64,000 bases of DNA from Tepidibacter mesophilus (GTDB taxonomy: Bacteria; Bacillota; Clostridia; Peptostreptococcales; Peptostreptococcaceae): positions 37,934-101,933 of the forward strand of contig NZ_BDQY01000009.1 of NCBI RefSeq assembly GCF_002724055.1. The letters are read 5' to 3'. This document shows, in pieces, positions 48,541 to 58,219 of the stretch. The position numbers were made by a program, and so were the translations under genes. Numbering within the stretch: position 1 is the first letter of the stretch; every line of letters starts with the position of its first letter. A model generated the notes under the pieces. The model saw only the letters and a program-made list of their open reading frames with translations. It was not told the DNA's origin and did no database searches.

Positions 48541-48578
48541 ATAAAGAAGCTATCATTTGATAGCTTCTTTATTCTTTT
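48541..48578. terminator. Bidirectional terminator between ferredoxin and rex
   Basis: AATAAAGAAGCTATCA and TGATAGCTTCTTTATT pair, between convergent stops. Confidence 0.9.
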
Positions 48579-49208
48579 CTATTTATTCTTTTCATTTAAT
48601 AGATAAGATAGAGTATATAAACTCTCCGTTAAGTGAACATTTTCAACTACTACATTTTCCGGTAAGATTAAATCCACCGGTGCAAAATTCCATATTCCAC
48701 TTATTCCAGATTGAGATAATCTATCTGCTATATCTTGAGCACTCTCCTTAGGAGTACATATCACAGCTATTTGAATATCATTTTTCTTTATATATTCTTC
48801 TATATCATCTATATCGAATATCTCTAAATCCCTTATTTTAAGACCTATTAGTCTAGGATTAGCCTCAAATAAAGCTTTTATTTCAAACCCAGATCTTTGA
48901 AACCCAGAATAATTTGCAATAGCTTGTCCCAAATTACCAGCTCCAACTATTACAGTATTATACCCTTTGTCTATACCTAATATTTTTCCAATCTCATTGT
49001 ATAGTTCCTCAACATTATATCCATATCCCTGTTGTCCAAATCCCCCAAAGTTATTCAAATCTTGTCTTATTTGAGAAGCTGTAAAACCAATTATTTCACT
49101 TAACTCTTTAGATGAAATTCTATATATATCTCTATCCAATAAGTCTTTTAAGTATCTATAGTATTTTGGCAATCTTCTTATTACAGCCATCGAAATTTGT
49201 TTAGACAT
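48579..49208 (-). CDS. rex: Redox-sensing transcriptional repressor Rex
   Basis: Senses the NADH/NAD+ ratio and represses fermentation genes. The 209 residues have an N-terminal winged helix (VIRRLPKYYRYLKDLLDRDI and IIGFTASQIRQDLNNFGGFG), and a Rossmann domain with VIVGAGNLGQAIANYSGF. The C-terminal swapped helix follows. Confidence 0.96.
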   Translation of the reverse strand: MSKQISMAVIRRLPKYYRYLKDLLDRDIYRISSKELSEIIGFTASQIRQDLNNFGGFGQQGYGYNVEELYNEIGKILGIDKGYNTVIVGAGNLGQAIANYSGFQRSGFEIKALFEANPRLIGLKIRDLEIFDIDDIEEYIKKNDIQIAVICTPKESAQDIADRLSQSGISGIWNFAPVDLILPENVVVENVHLTESLYTLSYLLNEKNK

Positions 49209-49459
49209 TCCTTCACCTACTTCTGTATATAGTTTATTTTGACATAATTATAACAAACTCTCTTTCATCTGTCAAATCCCATACTTATTATTATAACATG
49301 TTTCTTGTCGATTAATAAGTTTTTTTATCAATTTTTAGCAATCCAGTATACAAAACTTGATTATATCTTATTTAAACTTTATAATTTTACTTAGCATTTG
49401 TCTTTTATTCTATATAAAATTATTAAATAAAAAATATGTATAACATTGATTAAATAGCT

Positions 49460-49545
49460 AAACCTGCAACTATTTTTAAGCAACGGAGTCTATTAAGACT
49501 CGTTGGCGCCATCATCTATGCGTTAGCATAAATTGAATTTTTAAC
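49460..49545 (+). repeat. Element A copy 5, upstream of the ABC-F gene
   Basis: The only plus-strand copy, and it precedes a plus-strand gene. GCAACTATTTTTAAGCAACG, then GAGTCTATTAAGACTCGTTG (a perfect six-pair inner stem), then ATGCGTTAGCAT and GAATTTTT. It ends 18 bases before the ATG. The rest of 49209-49459 is AT-rich, with no gene seen. Confidence 0.72.
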
Positions 49546-49560
49546 TAGGAGGTTATAAAT

Positions 49561-51471
49561 ATGATTGTTCTATCTTGCAATAATATAAATAAAAGTTTTG
49601 GGGTAGATTCTATACTAAACGATATAAGCTTTACAGTAAATGAAGGAGATAAAGTAGGTGTTGTAGGAATCAACGGAACTGGTAAAACTACTTTATTTAA
49701 GATATTAACAGGCGAATATTCTTATGATAACGGCGATATATATACATCTAAGGATACCGAGATGGGTTATTTAGAGCAAAATACGAATTTTGAATCTAAA
49801 AATAATATATTAGACGAAGTCTTAACGGTTTTTAATGATCTTATAGATATGGAAAAAAATCTTCGTGATATGGAATCTGAGATATCAATTCAAAGTAAAC
49901 AAATAGATTCTAAAGAACTCGAAAAACTAATGAATGAATACTCTCGCAAACTAGAATTATTTTCTGATAAAAATGGCTATGGTTATAAATCAGAAGCAAA
50001 AGGTGTTCTTAAAGGATTAGGTTTTTCTGATGATGATATGAATAAAAATGTTAATATATTGTCAGGAGGAGAAAAAACCAGGGTTCTTTTAGCTAAACTT
50101 TTACTTAAAAAACCTACTCTACTTTTACTTGATGAGCCTACCAACCACCTTGATACAGACGCTGTCGAATGGCTCGAATTTTTCTTAAAGCAATATAAAG
50201 GAAGTATTCTTATAATTTCTCATGATAGATACTTCTTAGACCAAACTGTAAATAGAATATTTGAACTACATAATAAAACCTTAAGCTCATATAACGGTAA
50301 TTATTCTGAGTTTGTAGAAAAATCAAAGATAGAAAAAGAAATAGAACAAAAGAAATATGAAGATCAACAAAAAGAAATTAAAAGGCAAGAAGATGTTATA
50401 GAAAAATTAAAATCATTCGGCAGAGAAAAGCAGGTTAAAAGAGCTAGAAGTAGAGAAAAAGCTCTTGATAAAGTAGACGTTCTCAAAAAGCCTGAATCAG
50501 CTGCTAAAAAAGCTCGTATTAGATTCGAGCCATGTGTGACTAGTGGTACTGATGTATTATCTATTGAAAATTTATCTATTGGATATGATGACAATGTATT
50601 GTTTAAAAATGTTGATTTTAATATATATAAAGGAGAAAAAGTAGCTCTTATAGGTCCTAATGGTATAGGTAAGTCATCCTTATTCAAGGTCTTAATGAAT
50701 AACTTAGAACTTATAGACGGTGATTTCAAACTAGGTCAAAATGTAAATATAGGTTATTTTCATCAGGAACAAAAGACTCTTAATTTAGACAATACTATAA
50801 TTGATGAAATTTGGAATGAAAACAAATTACTTCAACAAAGCACTATAAGAACTATGCTTGCGGCATTTTTATTTGAAGACGAAGAAGTATTCAAGAAAAT
50901 ATCAACTTTAAGTGGAGGAGAAAGGGCTAGAGTTGCTCTTTTAAAGCTTATGCTTTCAAAGTCTAACTTTTTACTTTTAGATGAGCCTACTAATCACTTA
51001 GATATAAATTCTAAAGAAGTTCTGGAGGAAGCTTTATCTAATTATGAAGGTACTTTATTTGTTATTTCACATGATAGATATTTCTTAAATACTGTTGTAG
51101 ACAAAATAATTCTTCTTGGTCAAGATGGCGTAAAAGAATATCTAGGAAATTACGATTACTATGTTGAAAAGAAAAAACAATTAGAAGAATCTATAACTGA
51201 AATCGCTGAAGAAAAAACCAAAACTCAAATAAAAGAAGAAAAGAGAAAAGAAAGAGAAAAGAAAGAATCAGAAAAAAAACTAAGAATTCAAAGACAAAAT
51301 ATCGAGAAAGAAATAATGGAAACTGAATCTGAAATAGAAAATTTTAATGAACTTATGTGTCAAGAAGATGTTTACTCTAATCCAGAAAAATCAAAAGAAG
51401 TTACATCTAAGAAATCCCAACTTGAATCTAAACTAGGAAATTTATATGACTTATGGGAAGGGCTTATGTAA
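49561..51471 (+). CDS. ABC-F family ATPase (ribosome-associated)
   Basis: Two ABC domains, no membrane segments, 636 residues. Walker A motifs are GINGTGKTTLFK and GPNGIGKSSLFK. ABC signatures are ILSGGEKTRVLLAK and TLSGGERARVALLK, and both Walker B motifs are LLLDEPTNHLD. The charged linker between domains fits ABC-F translation factors. The C-terminal coiled coil (about 540-636) resembles the Uup/YfmR-YdiF groups. Antibiotic resistance cannot be told from sequence alone. Confidence 0.92.
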   Translation: MIVLSCNNINKSFGVDSILNDISFTVNEGDKVGVVGINGTGKTTLFKILTGEYSYDNGDIYTSKDTEMGYLEQNTNFESKNNILDEVLTVFNDLIDMEKNLRDMESEISIQSKQIDSKELEKLMNEYSRKLELFSDKNGYGYKSEAKGVLKGLGFSDDDMNKNVNILSGGEKTRVLLAKLLLKKPTLLLLDEPTNHLDTDAVEWLEFFLKQYKGSILIISHDRYFLDQTVNRIFELHNKTLSSYNGNYSEFVEKSKIEKEIEQKKYEDQQKEIKRQEDVIEKLKSFGREKQVKRARSREKALDKVDVLKKPESAAKKARIRFEPCVTSGTDVLSIENLSIGYDDNVLFKNVDFNIYKGEKVALIGPNGIGKSSLFKVLMNNLELIDGDFKLGQNVNIGYFHQEQKTLNLDNTIIDEIWNENKLLQQSTIRTMLAAFLFEDEEVFKKISTLSGGERARVALLKLMLSKSNFLLLDEPTNHLDINSKEVLEEALSNYEGTLFVISHDRYFLNTVVDKIILLGQDGVKEYLGNYDYYVEKKKQLEESITEIAEEKTKTQIKEEKRKEREKKESEKKLRIQRQNIEKEIMETESEIENFNELMCQEDVYSNPEKSKEVTSKKSQLESKLGNLYDLWEGLM

Positions 51472-51477
51472 TAAGCC

Positions 51478-52497
51478 CTATTTTTGTCCAAGTTTTAGAT
51501 TTGGAACTGCATTCAAGCTAAGATCATCTACTTTACCATTTATATAATCGTAATAAGCTGCACATCCTATCATAGCAGCATTATCTGTACATAAATCTAA
51601 AGATGGATATTTAACATCTATGTTATAATTTTTACATTCATTTATTAACATTTCTCTAAGTCCAGAGTTGGCTGCTACTCCTCCTGCTAAAATAATTTTA
51701 TCATACCCTTTTTCCTTGGCTGCTTTTATAGCTTTATTTGTAAGTACTTCTACAACACTTTGCTGGAATGATGCTGCAACGTCTTCAACTACTATGTCTT
51801 CATTTTTCATTTTTTTCGCATTTAAATAATTTAAAACTGATGACTTAAGCCCACTAAAACTAAAATCATAGCTATCATCTTCTAAGTATATTCTAGGGAA
51901 TTTAATACTATCCTTATTTCCTATCTTAGACAACCTATCTATTATAGGTCCTCCTGGATATCCAAGCTTCATTGCTCTGGCTATTTTATCAAATGCTTCT
52001 CCAGCTGCATCATCTCTAGTTCTTCCAAGTATCTCGTATTTACCATAATCTTTAACCTCAGCAAGATGAGTATGTCCTCCAGATACTATAAGGCATATAA
52101 AAGGTGGTTCTAGTTCTTTATGTTGTATAAAGTTAGCACTTATATGTCCTTCTATATGATTGACTCCAACAAGAGGCTTGTTTAAAGCAAATGCTAAAGC
52201 CTTCGCAGTAGATAGTCCAACTAATAATGCTCCTACAAGTCCTGGTCCATGAGTTACCCCTATTATATCTATATCATCAAATATCATACCTGCCTCATCT
52301 AAAGCACTTTGAATTACTGCATCTATGTTCTCTACATGCTTTCTCGATGCAACCTCTGGTACTACACCTCCAAATTTTTTATGAAGATCTATTTGAGTTG
52401 CAACTATATTAGATATGACTTCTCTTCCGTTTTTAAGTATAGCAGCCGAAGTTTCATCACAGCTACTTTCTATTGCTAAAGTTATTATATCTTTCAT
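51478..52497 (-). CDS. tsaD: tRNA N6-threonylcarbamoyladenosine transferase TsaD
   Basis: Transfers the threonylcarbamoyl group to A37 of ANN-decoding tRNAs, with TsaB and TsaE. Starts [14 protein letters not shown] near the N-terminus; metal ligands are in [22 protein letters not shown] and [13 protein letters not shown] are present. I choose the ATG at 52497 (339 residues) because AAGGAGAG lies just before it. Last gene of the tsaE-tsaB-rimI-tsaD cluster. Confidence 0.96.
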   Translation of the reverse strand: MKDIITLAIESSCDETSAAILKNGREVISNIVATQIDLHKKFGGVVPEVASRKHVENIDAVIQSALDEAGMIFDDIDIIGVTHGPGLVGALLVGLSTAKALAFALNKPLVGVNHIEGHISANFIQHKELEPPFICLIVSGGHTHLAEVKDYGKYEILGRTRDDAAGEAFDKIARAMKLGYPGGPIIDRLSKIGNKDSIKFPRIYLEDDSYDFSFSGLKSSVLNYLNAKKMKNEDIVVEDVAASFQQSVVEVLTNKAIKAAKEKGYDKIILAGGVAANSGLREMLINECKNYNIDVKYPSLDLCTDNAAMIGCAAYYDYINGKVDDLSLNAVPNLKLGQK

Positions 52498-52499
52498 AT

Positions 52500-52958
52500 T
52501 TACTCTCCTTTTTGTATATCTTTCCACATAATTAGTGCATCTTCCTGAGTATCAGTATAATATCCAGGTCTTATTCCAGATAATTTGAAGCCGTATTTTT
52601 TATATAACTTAATAGCGGTATCATTTGATTTTCTAACTTCAAGAGTCATAGATACTATATTACTTTCTCTGCATTCATCTATCAAACCTTCTATTATCTT
52701 ATTACCATATCCTAAACCTCTATGATCAGGATGAACCGCAACATTTGTTATATGTCCTTCATCCACTATTAACCATATTCCTGCATATGCTACTATTTTT
52801 GAATCTTTTTCTATTACCTTATATCTAGCAAGTTTATTTTTAAGCTCTTTTTGTAATGAATGCTTTGTCCAAGGTGAATGAAAACAAAGCTCTTCTATTT
52901 CAACTAAATCGTCTATATCTTTTTCTTGTAAATTTCTTATAACTATATTATTTTCCAT
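52500..52958 (-). CDS. rimI: Ribosomal-protein-alanine acetyltransferase RimI
   Basis: GNAT fold of 152 residues. [17 protein letters not shown] is the RimI N-terminal pattern, and the acetyl-CoA loop is [37 protein letters not shown] closes the domain. It sits between tsaB and tsaD, the common bacterial arrangement, and overlaps tsaB by 11 bases. Confidence 0.93.
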   Translation of the reverse strand: MENNIVIRNLQEKDIDDLVEIEELCFHSPWTKHSLQKELKNKLARYKVIEKDSKIVAYAGIWLIVDEGHITNVAVHPDHRGLGYGNKIIEGLIDECRESNIVSMTLEVRKSNDTAIKLYKKYGFKLSGIRPGYYTDTQEDALIMWKDIQKGE

Positions 52959-53664
52959 CTTCCTTTAACCTCTTCATCTTTTCGTCATATTGAACTTCTG
53001 CCTGAGATTTTCGTATATAATAAGGTACTACTTCGTAGTGATTTTTTGTATCACCTTTTTTAAATTTTTCAATACCTATTTCACATATACTAGATGCTCT
53101 TGATGCTCTATGAGAATTTGGAGCTATATATACGTTATTTATATTTCCAAAAACCTCTTTATGTAAATCTACACCTTCTCCAATTAATACGAATTCTTCT
53201 AATGAAGATTTAAGTTCCTCTGCTAAATCCTCTACTTTTTTTACATCTATATCTTCTACTTTCAATAAAGAATCTTTGTCCCAAGAATATTTACAAGTAT
53301 ATACCTGTTTTTTTTGTGCATCAATCATAGGACATACAGTTTTATTTGTCATACTTACATTGAATGAAAGTGCTTCTAGTGAATTTACAACCACTACAGG
53401 AATATCTCTCACATGTGCTATAGCCTTAGCAGTAGCAACTCCAATTCTAAGTCCTGTGAATGAACCTGGACCTATACATACTGATATTAAGTCTATATCA
53501 TTCGCACTCATTTCATTTAGTTTAAACATATTTTCAATTATTGGCATGAGCTTTTGTGAATGTGTTTTGTTATTATTTATAGTATATTCTGATATAAGTT
53601 TATTATCTTCCATAATAGCAACCGATGCAGCTTTTGAAGATGTATCAATTCCAAGTACCTTCAT
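52948..53664 (-). CDS. tsaB: tRNA threonylcarbamoyladenosine biosynthesis protein TsaB
   Basis: Partner of TsaD in t6A synthesis. The 238 residues begin MKVLGIDTSSKAASVAIMED and carry CIGPGSFTGLRIGVATAKAI, typical of TsaB. Its start touches the tsaE stop, and its end overlaps rimI. Confidence 0.95.
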   Translation of the reverse strand: MKVLGIDTSSKAASVAIMEDNKLISEYTINNNKTHSQKLMPIIENMFKLNEMSANDIDLISVCIGPGSFTGLRIGVATAKAIAHVRDIPVVVVNSLEALSFNVSMTNKTVCPMIDAQKKQVYTCKYSWDKDSLLKVEDIDVKKVEDLAEELKSSLEEFVLIGEGVDLHKEVFGNINNVYIAPNSHRASRASSICEIGIEKFKKGDTKNHYEVVPYYIRKSQAEVQYDEKMKRLKEDGK

Positions 53665-54116
53665 TATTTAACTATCCCCTTTACTATGTTCTCGTAATGT
53701 TTTCCGTGAGTAGTAATTATCATTTCTCTACCCTCTTCTTTGTAGTTAAGTTCTATATTTATATATTCATCAGGAAGTATATCTTCTATTAAATTAGCCC
53801 ACTCTATAATACATATTCCATCTCCATATAGATACTCTTCAAATCCTATCTCATACATATCTTCACTAGATGATATTCTATATACATCAAAGTGATAAAG
53901 TGGGTATTTCCCATCATATTCATTTACTATAGTAAATGTAGGGCTTGTAATATAATCATCTACTTCAAGCGCTTTTGCTATACTCTTTGTTATAGTAGTT
54001 TTTCCAGCACCTAAATCTCCTATTAAGCATACCACATCCCCTTTATTTAAAAGTCGTCCCAATCTATATCCAATTTCACTAGTTTCTTGTTCATTCTTTA
54101 AATATATCTTTTCCAT
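53664..54116 (-). CDS. tsaE: tRNA threonylcarbamoyladenosine biosynthesis ATPase TsaE
   Basis: ATPase that regenerates the TsaBD complex. Walker A is VCLIGDLGAGKTTITKSI, then SPTFTIVNEYDG and LYHFDVYRI. Start MEKIYLKNEQETSEIG at 54116 follows TAGGAG; a longer frame from 54158 has no ribosome site. 150 residues. First gene of the cluster, behind an element A copy and an extra hairpin. Confidence 0.95.
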   Translation of the reverse strand: MEKIYLKNEQETSEIGYRLGRLLNKGDVVCLIGDLGAGKTTITKSIAKALEVDDYITSPTFTIVNEYDGKYPLYHFDVYRISSSEDMYEIGFEEYLYGDGICIIEWANLIEDILPDEYINIELNYKEEGREMIITTHGKHYENIVKGIVK

Positions 54117-54202
54117 GTTTTTGCTCCTATCTAACCTTAGTTTTAACCATATAATCACTATGAACCTTATTATATCAAAAAAAAGTAAAAATTATAATAA
54201 TA

Positions 54203-54235
54203 CAAAATTCGCTTTATGCTAACGCATAGCTCATA
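54203..54235 (-). repeat. Partial element A (hairpin 2 only), tsaE leader
   Basis: On the minus strand ATGAGCTATGCGTTAGCATA then AAGCGAATTTTG. The hairpin ATGC-GTTA-GCAT with GCT/AGC outer pairs matches the 9.3 kb type, not the adjacent full copy. Confidence 0.6.
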
Positions 54236-54251
54236 CAGCTTCATATAAAAT

Positions 54252-54400
54252 AAAAAAATTCGTCTAGTCGCTACGCACTGACTCATATCGCCAACGATCC
54301 CCTCTGGGCTCCGTTGCTCAAAAATGGTTGGAAGTGTAGCTTTTGTGACAAGTTATCTACAAAATAAAAATATTATAATTTCCTTAAGCATAAAAAATGT
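54252..54400 (-). repeat. Element A copy 6, tsaE leader
   Basis: Nearly identical to the 43.3 kb copy: GCAACGGAGCCC...GGGATCGTTGGCGA, GTCAGTGCGTAGCGACTAGAC, then GAATTTTTTT. The upstream side extends to about 54400 with a TTATAATA box that may be a promoter. Confidence 0.75.
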
Positions 54401-54457
54401 ATATGAAAACACCGTTGTATTGATGTTAATTTCATATACATTTTTCATTTTATATAT

Positions 54458-55123
54458 TTAGTTAAGTTCTATTCCAGTGTTAAATGTTATTTCATTTGCA
54501 ATTATAGCCTTACCTTGTACTTTTGTTCCCGGCTTTACTTCTGATTGTACAGATGGATTAGATGGATAAGTTTTGCCATCAAATTTCATTTGAGCATAGA
54601 AGCTTTCTACTCCTCCACCTGATACATGCATTAATATATCATTCCATCCATTAGTCTTATTGTCACTTATTATTATAGGCGTTCTAACTAATGAAAATCT
54701 TGTTACTAAGTTGTAGTTATTATCAAATAATAGTCCAGTTCCTCCGCCACTACCTGAAACATATGATCCATATAATACTGTAAATATTTCTTCTTTTTTA
54801 TCTCCATTAAGATCTACTTTATTGTAGTAGTATTTTACAGGTCCAAATGTTTCTTTATCGTATTCTGGCATAGTCTTGTGTATTGCCTCTTCTAATTTTT
54901 CATCTTTAGTTGTTTCATAACCTACATATTTCACATCAGATAAATCTAATCCATCAGATTGATTTGTATCATTATCAACTTGTCCATTTTTTAATTGCAC
55001 ATCTTGGGATTGCTCAACTTCCACTTGATTTTGTTCTGTATTCGAAACAGCCTCTGTACATGCTGACAATCCAGCTACACAAGACATAATTACTAATGCA
55101 CTTACAAATTTTTTTATGTTCAT
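54458..55123 (-). CDS. Predicted lipoprotein of a two-component locus (221 aa)
   Basis: N-terminal signal with lipobox VAGLSAC (Cys at about residue 22), then an acidic Gln/Asn-rich linker and a folded domain with YYYNKVDLNGDKKEEIFTVL, which contains a calcium-like DxNxDxxxE loop. Function is not known. It ends the transcript regulator-kinase-anchored protein-lipoprotein, so it may be an output or sensing accessory of that system. Confidence 0.72.
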   Translation of the reverse strand: MNIKKFVSALVIMSCVAGLSACTEAVSNTEQNQVEVEQSQDVQLKNGQVDNDTNQSDGLDLSDVKYVGYETTKDEKLEEAIHKTMPEYDKETFGPVKYYYNKVDLNGDKKEEIFTVLYGSYVSGSGGGTGLLFDNNYNLVTRFSLVRTPIIISDNKTNGWNDILMHVSGGGVESFYAQMKFDGKTYPSNPSVQSEVKPGTKVQGKAIIANEITFNTGIELN

Positions 55124-55215
55124 ATTATTTCTCTCCTTTTTTATGTTGTCTATAGCTTAATTATACTATCTAAATTTTTTTAAGTTTCAATGAAGTTGTA
55201 AGATAGTTGTAAACT

Positions 55216-56004
55216 TTATATTTTTATATAATCTAATTTAGCCTTAATGCCCAATGCAAAGCTTACAATTTTCCCTGTATTTTTATTTACTGTAACGTTT
55301 AATATATCATTATCTTCATTTTCATAAAATAAAGTTACTAAATTTGAGTTATAATCTCCATATATTGATTTAATATTTTCATAATCCCAATTTTTATCAT
55401 CGATTATATTGTTTTCAATTAAGAAATTTTTAGCTATCTTATCTGCTTCTTTATCATTTACTATTTCTTTTTCATCTGCCATTGATTTTTCTTTATTCAT
55501 ATAACTTTCATCTGTATTTTTCCAAGAAGAAGCATATAAAATTTCATTTGTTCTATCATTTAACCCTACAGTATATATAGTGTATTCTTTTGATTTATCC
55601 TTAGGTTCAACAAATACATTTATTATGCCGTAGCTTATATCACTCTTAATTTGATCTATATAATCTATATGCGAACTGTACTTTTCTTTGTATTCATCAT
55701 TCATTTGTATGTTTTCCGCCGTACGGTCTAGATATTGGTATATTTCCTTTTGAGTTTCATATCTTATTATTACTTTATGATTTTCTTTTATTTTTTCTCT
55801 TCTATAGTATTTTTCTATAATCTTAACAACCTTATCTTCAATTTCTTTATCAGTTATATCATTATTCGTAGTCTGCTGATAAACAACACCTTTTCTTATT
55901 TTATTATCTGATGTATTCTCATTTATTAAAACGAATGCTTTATAGCATAATATTAACATTATGAGTATAATAGCTAAATTCATAATGATTGTTTTATTCT
56001 TCAT
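55216..56004 (-). CDS. Membrane-anchored PepSY-like extracytoplasmic protein (262 aa)
   Basis: One N-terminal membrane segment (about residues 8-29), then a soluble outer part. The C-terminal region, with KEADKIAKNFLIEN and TVNKNTGKIVSFALG, resembles PepSY-type repeats. It lies between the histidine kinase and the lipoprotein. It may modulate an extracellular protease or the kinase; this is inference. Confidence 0.65.
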   Translation of the reverse strand: MKNKTIIMNLAIILIMLILCYKAFVLINENTSDNKIRKGVVYQQTTNNDITDKEIEDKVVKIIEKYYRREKIKENHKVIIRYETQKEIYQYLDRTAENIQMNDEYKEKYSSHIDYIDQIKSDISYGIINVFVEPKDKSKEYTIYTVGLNDRTNEILYASSWKNTDESYMNKEKSMADEKEIVNDKEADKIAKNFLIENNIIDDKNWDYENIKSIYGDYNSNLVTLFYENEDNDILNVTVNKNTGKIVSFALGIKAKLDYIKI

Positions 56005-56098
56005 AATAATCTCCTTTAGTTAGTTACTTTTAATTTAATTATATAGTTGAAAAGTTATGAAGTTTTATTTAAATTGTAATATAGTTGTAAATTCAATA

Positions 56099-57478
56099 TT
56101 ACTTAAATATGACTCTTATTATACTTCCTTTCCCTATTTCACTTTCTACTTCCATATATGCATTGTGAATATCAGCTATTTTTTTACATATAGATAGCCC
56201 TATTCCAGCTCCATTATTTTTTCTACTTCTAGATTTATCTACCATATAAAATGGTTCTATTATCTTATCTATATGTTCCTTAGGAATTCCAATTCCTGTA
56301 TCCTTTATCTCTATTATTATTTTTTTATCTTTTGTGTACGTATTTAAATATATATTTGAATGTTGATTACAAGCCTTTATTGCGTTGTCTACTAAATTAG
56401 TTATCATTACAGTAATCAAATCCTTTTCAATATATAAATTACGATCTTCTCCTCTTATTACAAGATTTATATTTTTTTCATTTAATTTTATTCTAAATGA
56501 ATTTTTAATGTATTCAAATATTTCCATTATACTTTCATCTTTAAAATTAAAGTTATCCCCATTAAGACTTATGAAACTCATCATCTTGACTGATAAATCC
56601 TGTAATCGCTTGCCTTCACTGTTTATATATCTTAAAGATTCGTATTTTATTTCTTCGTCTACTTTTGTTGTAAGAAGCAAATTTGAATATCCTATTATAG
56701 AGGTTAACGGTGTTTTTATCTCATGTGTTAAGTTATCTATAAATCTTTGTTTTTCATCATTTATATCTTGTAGTTCTCTTATCTTTTCTTCTATTTTATC
56801 TGCCATAATATTGAAGTTAGTTGATAACACTCCTAGTTCATCTAAAGACTTTATATCTAGCCTTTTATCATAATTCCCACTTGATATATCCTGCGTCGAT
56901 TTTATAATGCTATATATAGGCCTAGTTATTTTTCTACTTATAAAATATATTATTATAGCAAATATAATTAGTATGTACATTTCAAACTTTAATAAAAAAT
57001 TATAACCATCATTCTTGTCATTATATATATAATCTATATTCTTTATATATGAAAACTTAAAATTTTTATCATTTACATTTATAAGACTTGATACGAATAT
57101 ATAGTCTTTATCCTGTATATTTCTTAAAATATAGTTCTTTTTATATAAAGTTAGCGATTTTAATTCTTCTCTTTGGGAAGATATGGCAAAACCCAAATTG
57201 CTAAAAAGTACATCGTTATCTTTAGTCAAAAACTCTATTTGAATATCATTTTTCATAGTCTCTTTTTTTATGTAATCTATAACATACGCATAATCGTTAA
57301 ATAAATTAAAATTCATATTGATTGCATATGCTATGCTATCATGCTCTTTCAAGGAATTTTGAATCTCATTATCTATGCTTCGATTATAGTTTTTTTGTAT
57401 TATAGCAAAGCCAACAATATTGAATATAAAGAGGAACAATACAATAAGTACCAAATATGTTTTTTGCCACAGTTTCAT
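56099..57478 (-). CDS. Sensor histidine kinase, OmpR-partner type
   Basis: Two membrane segments (about 6-28 and 162-182) flank an outer sensing domain; HAMP follows (ITRPIYSIIKSTQDISSGNY). The HisKA box is FIDNLTHEIKTPLTSIIGYS. ATPase motifs are NLVDNAIKACN, DTGIGIPKEHID and GAGIGLSICKKIA. The start is uncertain: ATG 57478, or TTG 57484, which is better spaced from GGAGG. The regulator gene lies 7 bases upstream. Confidence 0.9.
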   Translation of the reverse strand: MKLWQKTYLVLIVLFLFIFNIVGFAIIQKNYNRSIDNEIQNSLKEHDSIAYAINMNFNLFNDYAYVIDYIKKETMKNDIQIEFLTKDNDVLFSNLGFAISSQREELKSLTLYKKNYILRNIQDKDYIFVSSLINVNDKNFKFSYIKNIDYIYNDKNDGYNFLLKFEMYILIIFAIIIYFISRKITRPIYSIIKSTQDISSGNYDKRLDIKSLDELGVLSTNFNIMADKIEEKIRELQDINDEKQRFIDNLTHEIKTPLTSIIGYSNLLLTTKVDEEIKYESLRYINSEGKRLQDLSVKMMSFISLNGDNFNFKDESIMEIFEYIKNSFRIKLNEKNINLVIRGEDRNLYIEKDLITVMITNLVDNAIKACNQHSNIYLNTYTKDKKIIIEIKDTGIGIPKEHIDKIIEPFYMVDKSRSRKNNGAGIGLSICKKIADIHNAYMEVESEIGKGSIIRVIFK

Positions 57479-57485
57479 GCTCAAT

Positions 57486-58139
57486 CTAATCCTCCAATCT
57501 GTATCCAACCTTATACACAGTTTTTATATTATCATTTAAATTTAATTTACTTCTTATTTTTTGAATATGATTATCTACAGTTCTAGTTTCTCCAAAATAC
57601 TCATATCCCCAAATCTTTTGAAGTATAATTTCTCTTGATAACGCTACATTTTTATTTTTTAATAATAATACAAAAAGTTCAAATTCCTTTAAAGTCAAAT
57701 CCACAACGGTATCATTTATTTTGACTAATCTATCATGTAACAGAACACTTATATCGTTAAATTTTATTATATTATTATCATTTCCATATCTTCTCAGAAC
57801 AACCTCTATTCTAGCTAAAAGCTCTATAGCTTCAAATGGTTTTACTATATAATCCTCAGCCCCAAGTCTAAGACCAGTTACCTTATCTATCACAGAATCT
57901 TTGGCTGTAAGAAATATAACAGGAGTATTAATATGTTTTATCTTTTGTATTAATTCAAATCCATCCATTTTTGGTATCATAACATCTAAAAGTATTAAAT
58001 CAAATTTATCATTATTTATTAATTCTAAAGCTTCAAGCCCATCATAAGCTTGTTTTGTATTATAACCTGCTACATCTAAGTTTATTTTTATTAAATTAGA
58101 TATGCTAGTTTCATCTTCTATTATTAATATATTTCTCAC
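57486..58139 (-). CDS. OmpR-family response regulator
   Basis: 217 residues from a GTG start at 58139, which has AGGAG eight bases upstream. The receiver domain has phosphoacceptor Asp52 in LILLDVMIPKMDG and Lys in YIVKPFEAIELLARI. The winged-helix output domain has LTLKEFELFVLLL and KIWGYEYFGETRTVDNHIQK. It heads the four-gene transcript. Confidence 0.92.
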   Translation of the reverse strand: MRNILIIEDETSISNLIKINLDVAGYNTKQAYDGLEALELINNDKFDLILLDVMIPKMDGFELIQKIKHINTPVIFLTAKDSVIDKVTGLRLGAEDYIVKPFEAIELLARIEVVLRRYGNDNNIIKFNDISVLLHDRLVKINDTVVDLTLKEFELFVLLLKNKNVALSREIILQKIWGYEYFGETRTVDNHIQKIRSKLNLNDNIKTVYKVGYRLED

Positions 58140-58164
58140 AAAATCATCTCCTATTAAAGCAAAA

Positions 58165-58196
58165 GCCATGAATAATATTCATGGCTTTTATAATTA
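58165..58196 (-). terminator. Terminator after ribU
   Basis: AAAGCCATGAATA/TATTCATGGCTTT with a T-rich tail, just upstream of the regulator gene's ribosome site. Confidence 0.75.
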
Positions 58197-58219
58197 TTAT
58201 ATTTAATTTTATCTCAAAT

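Noticed and set aside
49460..49545. Element A as a T-box, S-box or other known riboswitch
   Set aside because: It lacks the T-box GGTGGTACC-type core, SAM or lysine motifs and any other signature I know, and its downstream genes share no metabolite.
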